Assembly: GCA_029267635.1 (NCBI GenBank)
Contig: JAJUIK010000008.1
Coordinates: forward strand, 18,740-82,739
DNA length: 64,000 nt
Source: Moraxellaceae bacterium
Lineage (GTDB): Bacteria > Pseudomonadota > Gammaproteobacteria > Pseudomonadales > Moraxellaceae
Reading direction: 5' to 3'
The notes under the pieces were generated by a model that did not search any database, had not been told where the DNA came from, and saw only the letters and a program-made list of their open reading frames with translations. Position 1 is the first letter of the stretch, and each line of letters starts with the position of its first letter. Position numbers and translations under genes: made by a program. Below, piece by piece: positions 34,670 through 44,682 of the stretch.

Positions 34670-35149
34670 TTATAATGAACTGCATTGATGGGCTTTGTTC
34701 CCTTTGATTTGGTTTTGCTGGCCTTTTGGTGTTTCCAGATTATTCTGGCAGGCTACATTGCCATGAATGGTATTTTGGCTGACTTGAATGTTGGCTTTAT
34801 TGTCTTCTAGTTCTAAATTGCCCAAGATCAGGTTGTTAATTAATTCTACACTATGGCCATTTTCTAGTTGAATATTCCCGTTAATTCTACTGCTTTGAGC
34901 AGTGACATGACCAAAGGTATTACGCGATTCTAGATTACCTTTAATGGTCACCTGATTTAGACGTAAAGAAGCATCGGATTCCAGCAGGACATTGCCGGTA
35001 ACAGTCACTTTTTCTAAGGAGCAATTTTTACTAATGTGAATATTATTATAGATTGTACGGTTTTTAATGGGACCATCACATGTTGTATCTACCGCCCAGA
35101 TCGGGAAGGCACAGCTGGTGAACAGGCTAAACAGCAGTATTTTTTTCAT
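34670..35149 (-). CDS. Small exported predicted beta-solenoid protein
   Basis: I do not recognise this 159-residue protein by name. A signal peptide (residues 1-19, cleaved near PIWA-VD) precedes about six tandem units of 20-22 residues, each with an I/V-x-GN turn (VTVTGNVLLE, VTIKGNLESR, SRINGNIQLE, LILGNLELED, NTIHGNVACQ, NQIKGNKAHQ). Such regular units predict a short right-handed beta-solenoid, like bactofilin or pectate-lyase-type repeats. Four cysteines remain after cleavage and could form two disulfides. It is periplasmic or secreted; the role is unknown. Confidence 0.6.
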   Translation of the reverse strand: MKKILLFSLFTSCAFPIWAVDTTCDGPIKNRTIYNNIHISKNCSLEKVTVTGNVLLESDASLRLNQVTIKGNLESRNTFGHVTAQSSRINGNIQLENGHSVELINNLILGNLELEDNKANIQVSQNTIHGNVACQNNLETPKGQQNQIKGNKAHQCSSL

Positions 35150-35267
35150 AGGCCTTTATCCTTAAAGCGATTTTTATTGTCTGTTTAATTAATGTACAAA
35201 AATAAACTTCAGGCTCACAAGTAGCGATATGTAACGATGTTTATAAAGCTGTACTTCACATTGGATA

Positions 35268-35298
35268 CAAAAAAGGATTACTGAGACAGTAATCCTTG
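35268..35298 (-). terminator. Terminator of the SIMPL-domain gene
   Basis: Perfect ten-base stem AAGGATTACT / AGTAATCCTT with loop GAGAC, and a T-run on the minus strand. Confidence 0.9.
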
Positions 35299-35304
35299 AG
35301 AGAC

Positions 35305-36003
35305 TTATTTTAATTGAATGCTGCCATTCGCATTCACCGTAATTTTGGACTCTCCAGCACTTATATCTTGCGCGGGAATTGATTCGGCCATGGTGACTTT
35401 GCTCATGCTGCGGACCAGCGGCTGCGGAAAGTAATTATTGGTATTCAGGTTTAAATTGACCAGGGTGTACTGATTTTTATTCCAGGCTTGAGTTAAAGCC
35501 TGAGCGCGCTGCTGAAAGTTTTTAGAGGCCTCTAGCATGAGCTCGTTTTCCACTTTTTTGCGTTGCTGGTCGGACACACTAAAGCTAATCGAATCGGTCT
35601 GGAAATTTTGTTGCAATTCACTGATCAGTTGGCTGGTGGCTTTAAAGTCCTGGCTGTCGAGTTGAATTTCGGCACGACTGCGCCATTCTTTCAGTTTACG
35701 GTTTGTTTCATCATAAATCGGGTAGGTACTTTGTGCACCGGTTCTGATTTTGACTTGTGGGAAACGACGTGCCGTCGTCATCGCTTGATTCATCAGTTGA
35801 TTGATTTGCAGTGCAAGTTCGGCGGGCTGTTTATGACTCTTTTCAATAAATAATACCGCGTGCATTTCATCATTTGATACTTCACGCGTTGCTTCTGCCT
35901 GCAAGTTAATGATCTGATAGTTTAAAGGCTCTGCTGGTTGGGCCCAAACGGTCGTGGTAAGGCTGCCCGAAAGCAGTAGTGTAGAGAGAGCTAAGTGACG
36001 CAT
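35305..36003 (-). CDS. Exported SIMPL-domain (DUF541) protein
   Basis: A 232-residue periplasmic protein. A signal peptide (about residues 1-21, TVWAQ) is followed by the SIMPL fold: a start strand NLQAEATREVSNDEM, a long alpha helix, then VKIRTGAQSTYPIYDE and a C-terminal KITVNANGSIQL strand. Family members (BP26 of Brucella, YggE) form rings or are linked with oxidative stress, but no enzymatic activity is known. It shares direction with the solenoid gene downstream but has its own terminator. Confidence 0.88.
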   Translation of the reverse strand: MRHLALSTLLLSGSLTTTVWAQPAEPLNYQIINLQAEATREVSNDEMHAVLFIEKSHKQPAELALQINQLMNQAMTTARRFPQVKIRTGAQSTYPIYDETNRKLKEWRSRAEIQLDSQDFKATSQLISELQQNFQTDSISFSVSDQQRKKVENELMLEASKNFQQRAQALTQAWNKNQYTLVNLNLNTNNYFPQPLVRSMSKVTMAESIPAQDISAGESKITVNANGSIQLK

Positions 36004-36482
36004 ATTGTTAACCTTATCGCTGTTTTTGATGAGATGTTATGGCTGCTATGGCTATGGTAATAAGAAGCGATGGAGGCACAGCGCGGGTTTTGTCGTCTAT
36101 TTGTAATAATTAAATTAGCTGTATAATGATTTTTATATTTTAAAATTTATATTTATCAATAACTTTTATTTTATTTTTACTGTTGTGAAAATAAGCCGGA
36201 TACATCTTGAAAAAATGTCATAAAAAATAAGGTTTTCTTTAGGCTGTCACACAGTATGATGATAATTCAATCTAAATATTGGATTAATACAATTTTTCCA
36301 TATAACTAGATCAGTAAAGTGTACAAAACACGTTTATTTTCCTTAAAAATTAGGTATCATCGCGCACCTAGTTATAAGATATATAACGTTGAGTCTTCAC
36401 TAGATTCTAACAAGCACCGAGTCAAAGGACCACAAGTCACCAGACTTATTTCTTTTACCCTTATCAGAGATGGTAATCCGAT
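36004..36482. other. Long AT-rich leader region upstream of dat
   Basis: About 480 bases with no open frame I can support. It contains the promoter region of the minus-strand SIMPL gene at its left and, at its right, the inverted repeat at 36371-36387 and an untranslated stretch of about 95 bases before the dat ATG. A TATAAC-like -10 lies within the repeat. The length suggests regulation of dat-ddc by more than a simple promoter. Confidence 0.5.
36371..36387. promoter_or_regulatory. Inverted repeat in the dat promoter region
   Basis: GTTATA-AGATA-TATAAC, a perfect six-base inverted repeat with a five-base centre. It may include the -10 of dat and could be a repressor site. Confidence 0.35.
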
Positions 36483-37856
36483 ATGAGCGTTACTTCTGTA
36501 AACCCTGCCAGCAATTCCACTAACGAATACTACTTGACTCGCCAAAGTCAAATGGAATCGAATGTGCGTAGCTATCCGCGTAAATTACCGTTAGCGATTG
36601 CACAAGCTCAAGGCTGCTGGGTTACTGATGTTGAAGGTACCAAGTACCTAGATTGTTTAGCTGGGGCAGGGACATTGGCTTTAGGTCATAACCATCCTGC
36701 GGTGATTCAAAGTATCCAGGACACCCTGAACAGTGGTCTTCCTTTACATACTTTAGACTTAACAACACCACTGAAAGATGCATTTACTGAGGCTTTGCTT
36801 GCTCAGTTGCCAGGTGGTAAAGAAGAATATTGCTTACAGTTCTGTGGTCCATCGGGTGCAGATGCGACTGAAGCAGCAATTAAACTGGCGAAAACCTATA
36901 CCGGTCGTAGCTCGGTGATCAGTTTCTCGGGTGGTTATCATGGTATGACGCATGGTTCTTTGGCCATGACCGGTAACTTGAGCGCTAAAAATGCGGTAAA
37001 TGGCTTAATGCCAGGCGTACAGTTTATGCCATATCCGCATGAATACCGTTGCCCACTCGGTCTGGGTGGTGAGGCAGGTGTGAATGCCTTGACTTACTAT
37101 TTCGAGCAATTCATCGAAGATGTAGAAAGTGGTGTCACTAAACCAGCTGCAGTAATCTTGGAAGCGATCCAGGGTGAAGGTGGTGTGGTCACAGCGCCGG
37201 TAAAATGGTTGCAAAAAATCCGTGAAGTGACTGAAAAACACAATATCGTGTTGATTCTTGATGAAGTTCAAGCAGGCTTTGCGCGTTCAGGCAAAATGTT
37301 TGCATTTGAACATGCGGGTATTGAGCCAGATGTCGTGGTGATGTCTAAAGCCGTTGGTGGTAGCTTGCCACTTGCGGTCTTGGGTATCAAACGCAAGTTT
37401 GACGCTTGGCAGCCAGCAGGTCACACCGGTACGTTCCGTGGTAACCAATTGGCAATGGGTACAGGTCTTGCGACGATCAACACCATTAAAGAACAAAACC
37501 TTGCGAAAAATGCGCAAGAACGTGGGGATTTCCTGCAAGCTGAAATTAAGAAACTTGCGGCTGAATTCCCATGTATCGGTAACGTGCGTGGCCGCGGATT
37601 GATGATTGGTGTTGAAATCGTAGATGAACGCAAACCTGCGGATCATATGGGTTCATTGCCAGCAGACTCACAATTGGCTGCTGCAATTCAGACCGCATGT
37701 TTTAACAATAAATTATTGTTGGAAAAAGGCGGTCGTAACGGTACGGTGATTCGTTTACTTTGCCCATTGATCATTAACCAAGAAGAATGTGAAGAAGTGA
37801 TTGTTCGCTTTAAGAAAGCGGTTGCAGAAGCTTTGGTTGCAGTTCGAGGCGCATAA
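36483..37856 (+). CDS. dat: Diaminobutyrate-2-oxoglutarate aminotransferase
   Basis: A 457-residue class III PLP aminotransferase that makes L-2,4-diaminobutyrate from aspartate semialdehyde. Visible blocks are [66 protein letters not shown] and the lysine region [19 protein letters not shown]. It is followed after three bases by ddc; together they yield 1,3-diaminopropane, the characteristic polyamine of Acinetobacter. The ATG lies behind GAGATGG. Confidence 0.95.
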   Translation: MSVTSVNPASNSTNEYYLTRQSQMESNVRSYPRKLPLAIAQAQGCWVTDVEGTKYLDCLAGAGTLALGHNHPAVIQSIQDTLNSGLPLHTLDLTTPLKDAFTEALLAQLPGGKEEYCLQFCGPSGADATEAAIKLAKTYTGRSSVISFSGGYHGMTHGSLAMTGNLSAKNAVNGLMPGVQFMPYPHEYRCPLGLGGEAGVNALTYYFEQFIEDVESGVTKPAAVILEAIQGEGGVVTAPVKWLQKIREVTEKHNIVLILDEVQAGFARSGKMFAFEHAGIEPDVVVMSKAVGGSLPLAVLGIKRKFDAWQPAGHTGTFRGNQLAMGTGLATINTIKEQNLAKNAQERGDFLQAEIKKLAAEFPCIGNVRGRGLMIGVEIVDERKPADHMGSLPADSQLAAAIQTACFNNKLLLEKGGRNGTVIRLLCPLIINQEECEEVIVRFKKAVAEALVAVRGA

Positions 37857-37859
37857 GTC

Positions 37860-39392
37860 ATGGTAGATTTTGCAGAACATCGTAAAGCGTTACTCTGCAA
37901 TGATGCACAGTCGATTGCTGACTATGAGTCAGCAATGGCTGAAGCGACTCACGCCGTCGCAGCATGGTTGCAAAACGATAAAATGTACACCGGCGGTAGC
38001 ATTAAGGAGTTGCGCCAAGCAATTGCTTTTCATCCGTCAAAACAAGGTTTGGGTGTCCATAAAGCACTTGAGCGTATGGTGGAGCTTTTCCTCAACAAGA
38101 GTCTGAAAGTTCATCACCCGCACTCATTGGCGCATTTGCACTGTCCAACCATGGTCACCAGCCAAATCGCAGAAGTGCTGATCAATGCCACTAACCAGTC
38201 TATGGACTCATGGGATCAAAGCCCGGCCGGTTCCTTGATGGAAGTGCAATTGATTGACTGGTTGCGTCAAAAAGTAGGTTATGGCTCAGGTCAGGCGGGC
38301 GTATTCACTTCTGGTGGTACACAGTCAAATTTGATGGGTGTATTGCTTGCGCGTGATGCTTGCATTTCAAAGAACTGGAAAGATGAAAACGGCAATCCGT
38401 GGTCTGTTCAGCGTGATGGTATCCCTGCAGATGCGATGCGTAATGTCAAAGTCATCTGTTCTGAAAATGCACACTTCTCTGTGCAAAAGAACATGGCGAT
38501 GATGGGTATGGGTTTCCAGTCTGTTGTAACCGTTCCTGTTAATGAAAATGCTCAAATGGATGTTGATGCGCTAGAAAAAACCATGGCGCATTTACAGGCA
38601 GAAGGTAAAATTGTCGCTTGTGTTGTAGCAACCGCAGGTACGACCGATGCCGGTGCAATTGATCCATTAAAGCAAATCCGTGAAATCACCAACAAATATG
38701 GCGCGTGGATGCATATTGATGCAGCCTGGGGTGGTGCACTGATTTTGTCGAATGAATTCCGTACCATGCTTGATGGTATTGAATTGTCGGATTCGATTAC
38801 GCTCGATTTCCATAAGCACTATTTCCAAACCATTTCATGTGGTGCATTCTTGCTAAAAGATGAAGCGAACTATCGTTTCATGCACTACGAAGCAGAATAT
38901 TTGAACTCTGCTTATGATGAAGAGCATGGTGTGCCGAACCTGGTATCGAAGTCATTGCAAACCACTCGTCGTTTCGATGCTTTGAAGCTGTGGATGACGG
39001 TGGAAGCACTGGGTGAAGAGCTCTATGGTTCGATGATTGACCATGGTGTGAAACTGACCCGTGAAGTGGCGAATTATATCAAGGCAACTGCAGGTTTAGA
39101 GTTGCTGGTAGAGCCGCAATTTGCGTCTGTGTTGTTCCGTGTAGTGCCAGAAGGTTATCCAGCTGAATTGCTTGATAGTCTTAACCAAAACGTTGCAGAT
39201 GAATTGTTTGCACGTGGTGAAGCCAATATCGGGGTTACCAAAGTCGGTCAGGTACAATCATTGAAGATGACGACCTTAAGCCCTGTAGCAACTTTAGATA
39301 ACGTAAAAGCATTATTGGTACAGGTATTGGCAGAAGCTGATCGTATCAAAGATGCGATTGCGGCAGGTACTTATACCCCAGCTATTGATTAA
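37860..39392 (+). CDS. ddc: L-2,4-diaminobutyrate decarboxylase
   Basis: A 510-residue group II PLP decarboxylase converting diaminobutyrate to 1,3-diaminopropane. Motifs include [30 protein letters not shown], the PLP aspartate/histidine region [14 protein letters not shown] and the PLP lysine in [19 protein letters not shown]. Cotranscribed with dat. In A. baumannii this pathway has been linked with surface motility and virulence. Confidence 0.95.
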   Translation: MVDFAEHRKALLCNDAQSIADYESAMAEATHAVAAWLQNDKMYTGGSIKELRQAIAFHPSKQGLGVHKALERMVELFLNKSLKVHHPHSLAHLHCPTMVTSQIAEVLINATNQSMDSWDQSPAGSLMEVQLIDWLRQKVGYGSGQAGVFTSGGTQSNLMGVLLARDACISKNWKDENGNPWSVQRDGIPADAMRNVKVICSENAHFSVQKNMAMMGMGFQSVVTVPVNENAQMDVDALEKTMAHLQAEGKIVACVVATAGTTDAGAIDPLKQIREITNKYGAWMHIDAAWGGALILSNEFRTMLDGIELSDSITLDFHKHYFQTISCGAFLLKDEANYRFMHYEAEYLNSAYDEEHGVPNLVSKSLQTTRRFDALKLWMTVEALGEELYGSMIDHGVKLTREVANYIKATAGLELLVEPQFASVLFRVVPEGYPAELLDSLNQNVADELFARGEANIGVTKVGQVQSLKMTTLSPVATLDNVKALLVQVLAEADRIKDAIAAGTYTPAID

Positions 39393-39431
39393 TGCCTGGA
39401 TTTGTCATGTTAATGACAAATCTATGTCATA

Positions 39432-39459
39432 AAGCGGTCACGTAAGTGGCCGTTTTTTG
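39432..39459 (+). terminator. Terminator of dat-ddc
   Basis: GCGGTCAC / GTGGCCGT stem with loop GTAA (two wobble pairs), followed by six T. Confidence 0.8.
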
Positions 39460-39709
39460 TCATAAAATAAAAGTGAACTAAAAATGATACAAATGGCTTG
39501 AAATTTTTGTCACATGACAATTTATGTTACATATTGAAAATTAAAGAATTTTAATAAAATCAAAGAAAAAGAATAAAAATAACCAAAGCGTCATCAAGTT
39601 GTCACTTAATTGTCATATTTTAAAATCAAAATGCACTTATCAAAAATGTACAACACTCAACAAAAAAGTGACGTACTGCAAACAATTCACACATTGAAGA
39701 GAGAAGAGC
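39460..39709. other. pstS promoter region
   Basis: AT-rich and gene-free. It holds a palindromic TTGTCACATGACAA at 39507-39520 and the Pho-box-like repeat at 39599-39616. Confidence 0.6.
39599..39616 (+). promoter_or_regulatory. Pho-box-like site upstream of pstS
   Basis: Two direct half sites TTGTCAC and TTGTCAT separated by four bases (11-base period), which is the layout of the PhoB box (CTGTCAT, four A/T bases, CTGTCAT). It predicts induction of pstS by PhoB under phosphate limitation. Confidence 0.7.
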
Positions 39710-40741
39710 ATGCGCTTAACCCCACGTCAAATCGCAATCGCTTTAGCTGTTTCTGGAGCTACTGTTGCTACAACTGCAAATGCAGCTCGTGACACCATTC
39801 AAGTTGCTGGTTCATCAACTGTACTTCCATACGCAAGTATCGTTGCGGAAGAGTTTGGTAATACTTTCCCACAATACAAAACTCCAGTAGTGGGTTCAGG
39901 TGGTTCTTCTGCTGGTCTTAAGCAGTTCTGTCAAGGTGTTGGCGATAACACAATTGACGTTGCAAACTCATCTCGTAAAATCAAAGATACCGAGTTGGCA
40001 ACTTGTAAGAAAAACGGTGTAAACAAAGTACACGAAATCAAAATCGGTTATGACGGTATCGTGTTTGCATCAAATGCAGGTAAAGCGGCTTATAAATTAA
40101 AACCTTATCATGTATTTGCTGCACTTGCTGCACAATTGCCAGCAAAAGGTAAATTGGTTGCTAACCCGTATACTCGTTGGAACCAGATCGACAAAACCCT
40201 TCCAAACGAACCGATTACTCTAGTGATTCCTGCATCTAACCATGGTACACGTGAAGTGTTCCAAGAGAAAATGGTTGAAGCAGGCTGTGAAGCTTATGCA
40301 TACTTCAAAAACCTAGATAAAGATGCTCAGAAAAAAGCATGTTCTACTTTCCGTAAAGACGGTCGCGTAATTGAAATCGCGGGTGACTATACTGAAACTT
40401 TGGCTCGCTTGAAAACTTCTCCAAGTGCGGTGGGTGTGTTCGGTCTAGGCTTCTATGACCAAAACCGTGATAAACTACGTGTAGCAACTGTAAACAACGT
40501 TGTTCCAAGTGAAGCTGCGATTCTTTCTGGTAAATACCCAGTATCTCGTCCACTTTACTTCTACGTTAAAGGCGAACACGTAAAATCAATCAACGGCTTG
40601 CCACAATACGTTGAATACTTCCTGAACAAGAAGGTATCTGGTAAAGGTTCTAAATTAGACCGCGCTGGCTTGATCTCATTGAGCGACGCAGAACGTGCAA
40701 AAATCTTGGCAGCGTTCAAAGCAGGTAAAACTGTAAACTAA
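39710..40741 (+). CDS. pstS: Phosphate-binding protein PstS
   Basis: A 343-residue periplasmic phosphate receptor. The signal peptide ends near ATTANAARD, and the mature start DTIQVAGSSTVLPYASIVAEE holds phosphate-binding residues, as do VVGSGGSSAGLKQFCQG and PASNHGTREVFQ. Family length and folds agree. The ATG follows AGAGAAGAGC. A strong hairpin separates it from pstC, so PstS should be made in excess over the permease. The Pho-box-like site is about 95 bases upstream. Confidence 0.93.
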   Translation: MRLTPRQIAIALAVSGATVATTANAARDTIQVAGSSTVLPYASIVAEEFGNTFPQYKTPVVGSGGSSAGLKQFCQGVGDNTIDVANSSRKIKDTELATCKKNGVNKVHEIKIGYDGIVFASNAGKAAYKLKPYHVFAALAAQLPAKGKLVANPYTRWNQIDKTLPNEPITLVIPASNHGTREVFQEKMVEAGCEAYAYFKNLDKDAQKKACSTFRKDGRVIEIAGDYTETLARLKTSPSAVGVFGLGFYDQNRDKLRVATVNNVVPSEAAILSGKYPVSRPLYFYVKGEHVKSINGLPQYVEYFLNKKVSGKGSKLDRAGLISLSDAERAKILAAFKAGKTVN

Positions 40742-40756
40742 GTTTATTCAAATTGG

Positions 40757-40793
40757 AGCTGATGCTGGAGTAACTCTAGCATCAGCTTTTTTG
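40757..40793 (+). terminator. Terminator/attenuator between pstS and pstC
   Basis: Long hairpin AGCTGATGCT...AGCATCAGCT with an inner GAG/CTC pair, followed by six T. Partial readthrough would explain differential expression of pstS and pstCAB, as known for binding-protein genes. Confidence 0.85.
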
Positions 40794-40844
40794 CTAAGTT
40801 GAGTTTTTTCAAAGAATGAAAATTGAGAAAACAGTGGAGAATAC

Positions 40845-42224
40845 ATGAATCTGCTACTAATTGGCGTATTATTGGCTCTTGTGGCCATTGCGTATCAAAT
40901 TGGGCTTCGCAAAAGCCGTAATCTAGCAGGTCGGGGAAGCAACTCTGCTACATTGCATTCACGTCCAGGTTATTATGGTGCGTTGGTTGCCTTGTGGTGC
41001 GGGATCCCTGCTTTTTTAATTTTGATTGTTTGGAGCCTTGCCGAACCGAGTATTTTACGTTATCTCGTATTAAGTAATCTTCCAGCTGCTGTGGCCGCTA
41101 GTCTAGATCCAGCAGGTATTTCAGTCTTGATGGATCGTGTACAAGCGATTGCGTCAGGTTTCGGTGTGAGTGATCAGCCTGCCGCTTATGAAGTTGCTGC
41201 AGCACAGCAACTGGCTAAAATGCAAAGCATTAGTTCTTATGCCAAATTGGCGGTAATTCTAAGCATTGCGTTAGCTGGTCTACTTTGGGCGAAAAAACAT
41301 ATTAGTCAACAGTACCGTGCACGTAATCAGGTTGAGCGTGTGGTGAATGTGGCGTTGGCATTGTGTTCTGGTGTGGCCATTTTGACAACACTGGGCATCG
41401 TAATGTCTATGTTTGGTGAAGCGATGCGCTTCTTCCAATTTGTTAGTCCAATTGATTTCTTCTTTGGTACAGAATGGAACCCAGGTTTTAGTACTTCTGG
41501 TAATGCAGAAGGTAGCTACGGTTTGCTGCCATTGCTCTGGGGTACACTCATGGTGAGTGGTATTGCCTTATTGGTAGCAGTCCCAATTGGTCTGATGATT
41601 GCAATTTATCTGGCAGAATATGCATCATCCGGTTTACGTTCTTGGGCTAAACCGACCATTGAGGTTCTAGCGGGTATTCCAACCATCGTGTATGGTGTTT
41701 TTGCCATGATGGTGATTGGTCCGTTCTTCAAGATGCTGGGTGACCAGGTCGGCCTTGAGATTAATGCAACAAGTGCGTTAACCGCTGGTTTCGTGATGGG
41801 GATTATGATTATCCCGTTTGTGTCTTCATTGTCAGACGACATCATTACCCAAGTGCCACGTGCAATGCGTGATGGTTCTTTAGGTTTGGGTGCGACTAAA
41901 TCAGAAACGATTCGTCAGGTAGTTTTACCTGCAGCATTACCAGGCATTACTGGTGCTTTCCTTTTAGCTGTATCGCGTGCAGTGGGTGAAACTATGATTG
42001 TGGTTTTAGCCGCAGGTAATAGTCCATTACTGCATGCCAATCCGCTAGAAGCTGTGTCCACTGTAACAGTAACGATTGTAAAACAATTGACTGGCGATAC
42101 AGATTTCTCAAGTCCGCAAGCATTGGTGGCATTTGCGTTGGGTCTTACGTTATTCGTGATTACCCTAGGTTTGAACATCATCGCACTTTACATTGTGCGT
42201 AAATACCGCGAGCAATACGAATGA
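40845..42224 (+). CDS. pstC: Phosphate ABC transporter permease PstC
   Basis: A 459-residue inner-membrane permease. About three hydrophobic segments and a soluble stretch precede the conserved core, where the ABC-permease signature occurs (EAYGxxGA-type region ALGLGATKSETIRQVVLPAALPG). The long N-terminus is usual for the PstC form of Pseudomonas-type bacteria. The last codons overlap pstA by four bases (ATGA), so the two are coupled. Confidence 0.93.
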   Translation: MNLLLIGVLLALVAIAYQIGLRKSRNLAGRGSNSATLHSRPGYYGALVALWCGIPAFLILIVWSLAEPSILRYLVLSNLPAAVAASLDPAGISVLMDRVQAIASGFGVSDQPAAYEVAAAQQLAKMQSISSYAKLAVILSIALAGLLWAKKHISQQYRARNQVERVVNVALALCSGVAILTTLGIVMSMFGEAMRFFQFVSPIDFFFGTEWNPGFSTSGNAEGSYGLLPLLWGTLMVSGIALLVAVPIGLMIAIYLAEYASSGLRSWAKPTIEVLAGIPTIVYGVFAMMVIGPFFKMLGDQVGLEINATSALTAGFVMGIMIIPFVSSLSDDIITQVPRAMRDGSLGLGATKSETIRQVVLPAALPGITGAFLLAVSRAVGETMIVVLAAGNSPLLHANPLEAVSTVTVTIVKQLTGDTDFSSPQALVAFALGLTLFVITLGLNIIALYIVRKYREQYE

Positions 42225-43615
42225 GTACATCCAATACATCTCCTATGGATCAAAAATCATTTGATCCGCAAGAAGCGGCTAACCTGCGTGCTGAGCGTAT
42301 GGATAGAATTTCAAAGTCTTTGGCAACGCGTCATCGTAAAGAAAAAACCTTCCGTTTAGCAGGTCTTTCTGCGGTGGTGGTTGGTTTGCTTTTCGTTGCC
42401 TTGTTGTTTGGTAGCATCCTAGCAAAAGGTCTACCTGCATTCTGGCAGGCCAGCATCACGGTTCCGGTTTATTTCGATCCGGATCTGATCAATGCAGGAC
42501 CACAACCGACGAAAAATGCCAATGAAAGCCCGGCACAATATCAAGCGCGTTATGTCGAATGGCAAACCAAAATGGGTATGGTGGATTGGGATGCTTTGAT
42601 CGTAAACGGGATGATTGCCAAAGATCCAGCGCTTGAAGCACAACGTGATTATCTCAACAGTATTTATACCAGCTCTGAAGCGTATCGCTTGCGTGATATG
42701 GTTTTTGCTGATCCAGCATTGATTGGCCAAAAAAAAGAAATGACCTTCTTGGCGGATGCTAATGTGGATGTTTGGGTAAGCGGTAAGATTGACCGTACGC
42801 TACCGGACGAGCAGCAACAGTTAGATGCTGAAACACGTAAGTTGGTTGATGATCTTGAAGCGAAAGGGATTATTGAAAGTAAATTCAATACCAATATCTT
42901 CACTAATCCAGACTCACGTAGTTCACCAGCAACTTCGGGTATGGCCGGTGCATTCATGGGCTCATTGTTCATGATGCTGATCGTGATCCTGATCTCAATT
43001 CCAATTGGTGTGGCGAGTGCGATTTATCTTGAAGAATTTGCCCCGAAAAATATCTGGACCGATATTATCGAAGTGAACATTAACAACTTGGCTGCTGTTC
43101 CATCGATTGTGTTCGGTTTGCTGGGTGCGGCGATTTTCATTGGCTGGATGCATTTACCATTATCTGCACCACTAGTAGGTGGTTTGGTACTGAGTCTGTT
43201 GACACTTCCAACCGTGATTATTACCACCCGTGCTTCACTGAAAGCTGTGCCACCTTCAATTCGTCAGGCGGCATTAGGTTTAGGTGCATCTAAAGTACAA
43301 ATGGTTTTCCATCATGTGTTACCTTTGGCTTTACCAGGCATCATGACAGGTTCTATTATTGGTGTTGCACATGCACTTGGTGAAACTGCACCACTATTAT
43401 TGATTGGTATGAGCGCCTTTGTTGCGAGCATTCCTGCCACCCCATTCGATCAGGCAACCGCATTACCAGTACAAGTTTACTTGTGGCAAGGGAATGAATT
43501 GCGTAACTTCTTCGAAGGACGTACTGCGGCCGCCATTATTGTGTTATTAGCACTCATGATTGGACTAAATAGCCTTGCAATTTGGTTACGTAAAAAATTC
43601 GAAGTGCGTTGGTAA
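42221..43615 (+). CDS. pstA: Phosphate ABC transporter permease PstA
   Basis: A 464-residue permease. The first membrane segment (about residues 50-70) is followed by an extra loop of about 170 residues (roughly 75-245, predicted periplasmic), then the permease core with the EAA-type motif RQAALGLGASKVQMVFHHVLPLALPG. The long form with a periplasmic domain (DUF3333) is known in Pseudomonas and Acinetobacter. It overlaps pstC at ATGA and ends 13 bases before pstB. Confidence 0.93.
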   Translation: MSTSNTSPMDQKSFDPQEAANLRAERMDRISKSLATRHRKEKTFRLAGLSAVVVGLLFVALLFGSILAKGLPAFWQASITVPVYFDPDLINAGPQPTKNANESPAQYQARYVEWQTKMGMVDWDALIVNGMIAKDPALEAQRDYLNSIYTSSEAYRLRDMVFADPALIGQKKEMTFLADANVDVWVSGKIDRTLPDEQQQLDAETRKLVDDLEAKGIIESKFNTNIFTNPDSRSSPATSGMAGAFMGSLFMMLIVILISIPIGVASAIYLEEFAPKNIWTDIIEVNINNLAAVPSIVFGLLGAAIFIGWMHLPLSAPLVGGLVLSLLTLPTVIITTRASLKAVPPSIRQAALGLGASKVQMVFHHVLPLALPGIMTGSIIGVAHALGETAPLLLIGMSAFVASIPATPFDQATALPVQVYLWQGNELRNFFEGRTAAAIIVLLALMIGLNSLAIWLRKKFEVRW

Positions 43616-43628
43616 TTGAGGCCAGACA

Positions 43629-44537
43629 ATGAATACTATTGATGTAACAAATTCCTTACAACAGGATAAAGCTGTGAATTCTGAACATACGCAATTTACC
43701 ACTCAGGCAACTGAAACTTCTTCAAATACTTCATTTGTTTCTCAATTTGATACGAATAGCTCGAAGAAAGAAGCCCAAAGCACGGTTAAGTTAAGTACTA
43801 ATGATGTACACGTGTATTATGGCGAAGCTGAAGCAATCAAAGGCATTGATTTAGAAATCTATGAAAATGAAGTGATCGCTTTTATTGGACCATCAGGTTG
43901 TGGTAAGTCTACTTTCTTGCGTACCTTAAACCGTATGAACGACACGATTGATAGCTGTCGTGTTACAGGTAAGGTAATGTTGGATAATCAAGACATCTAT
44001 GATCCAAATCTCGATGTGGTGTTACTTCGTGCCCAAGTGGGTATGGTGTTCCAGAAGCCAAACCCATTCCCGAAATCAATTTTTGAAAACGTGGCGTATG
44101 GTCCTAAACTACACGGCTTGGCACGTGATAAATACGACCTTGAAGAAATTGTAGAGAACAGCTTGCGTAAAGCAGGTCTTTGGGATGAAGTGAAAGACCG
44201 TTTGAGCCAGCCAGGTACCGGTCTTTCAGGTGGTCAGCAACAGCGTCTATGTATTGCACGTACGATTGCGGTCAGCCCTGAAGTAATCCTGATGGATGAA
44301 CCATGTTCTGCACTGGATCCGATTGCGACTGCGAAAGTTGAAGAATTGATCTCTGAGCTTTCTACGCAATATACCATTGCCATCGTGACTCACTCGATGC
44401 AACAGGCAGCACGTGTTTCTGACCGTACAGCTTACTTCCATTTAGGTGATTTGATTGAAGTGAACTCGACTGAAAAAGTCTTCACACAACCGGACCATCA
44501 ATTGACTGAAGCATATATTACCGGCCGTTTCGGTTAA
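43629..44537 (+). CDS. pstB: Phosphate ABC transporter ATPase PstB
   Basis: A 302-residue ATPase. Walker [12 protein letters not shown], signature [16 protein letters not shown], Walker [14 protein letters not shown] and the H-loop [13 protein letters not shown] are complete. It energises phosphate uptake through PstCA. About 52 residues at the N-terminus (rich in Ser, Thr and Gln) precede the usual start of the family ([10 protein letters not shown]), so the protein is longer than E. coli PstB (257). No phoU follows, although phoU commonly closes pst operons; a terminator does. Confidence 0.95.
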   Translation: MNTIDVTNSLQQDKAVNSEHTQFTTQATETSSNTSFVSQFDTNSSKKEAQSTVKLSTNDVHVYYGEAEAIKGIDLEIYENEVIAFIGPSGCGKSTFLRTLNRMNDTIDSCRVTGKVMLDNQDIYDPNLDVVLLRAQVGMVFQKPNPFPKSIFENVAYGPKLHGLARDKYDLEEIVENSLRKAGLWDEVKDRLSQPGTGLSGGQQQRLCIARTIAVSPEVILMDEPCSALDPIATAKVEELISELSTQYTIAIVTHSMQQAARVSDRTAYFHLGDLIEVNSTEKVFTQPDHQLTEAYITGRFG

Positions 44538-44548
44538 TTCGATCGGTG

Positions 44549-44578
44549 ATAAAAAAGGGCCTGTGGGCCCTTTTTTAT
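44549..44578 (+). terminator. Terminator of the pst operon
   Basis: AAAAAAGGGCC / GGCCCTTTTTT stem with loop TGTG, then T residues. Confidence 0.9.
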
Positions 44579-44682
44579 TGCTACGCTCCCATTTGGGGCT
44601 TTTTGCAAATTCGATATTGAATTTTTCTACATTAGTCCGCATCTTAGTCCACATAAAGACGAATTTTGAGAATAGTATCTGT

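Noticed and set aside
44563..44682. N-terminal extension of SohB
   Set aside because: The extra 40 codons lie over the terminator of the pst operon, so translation from there is not plausible.
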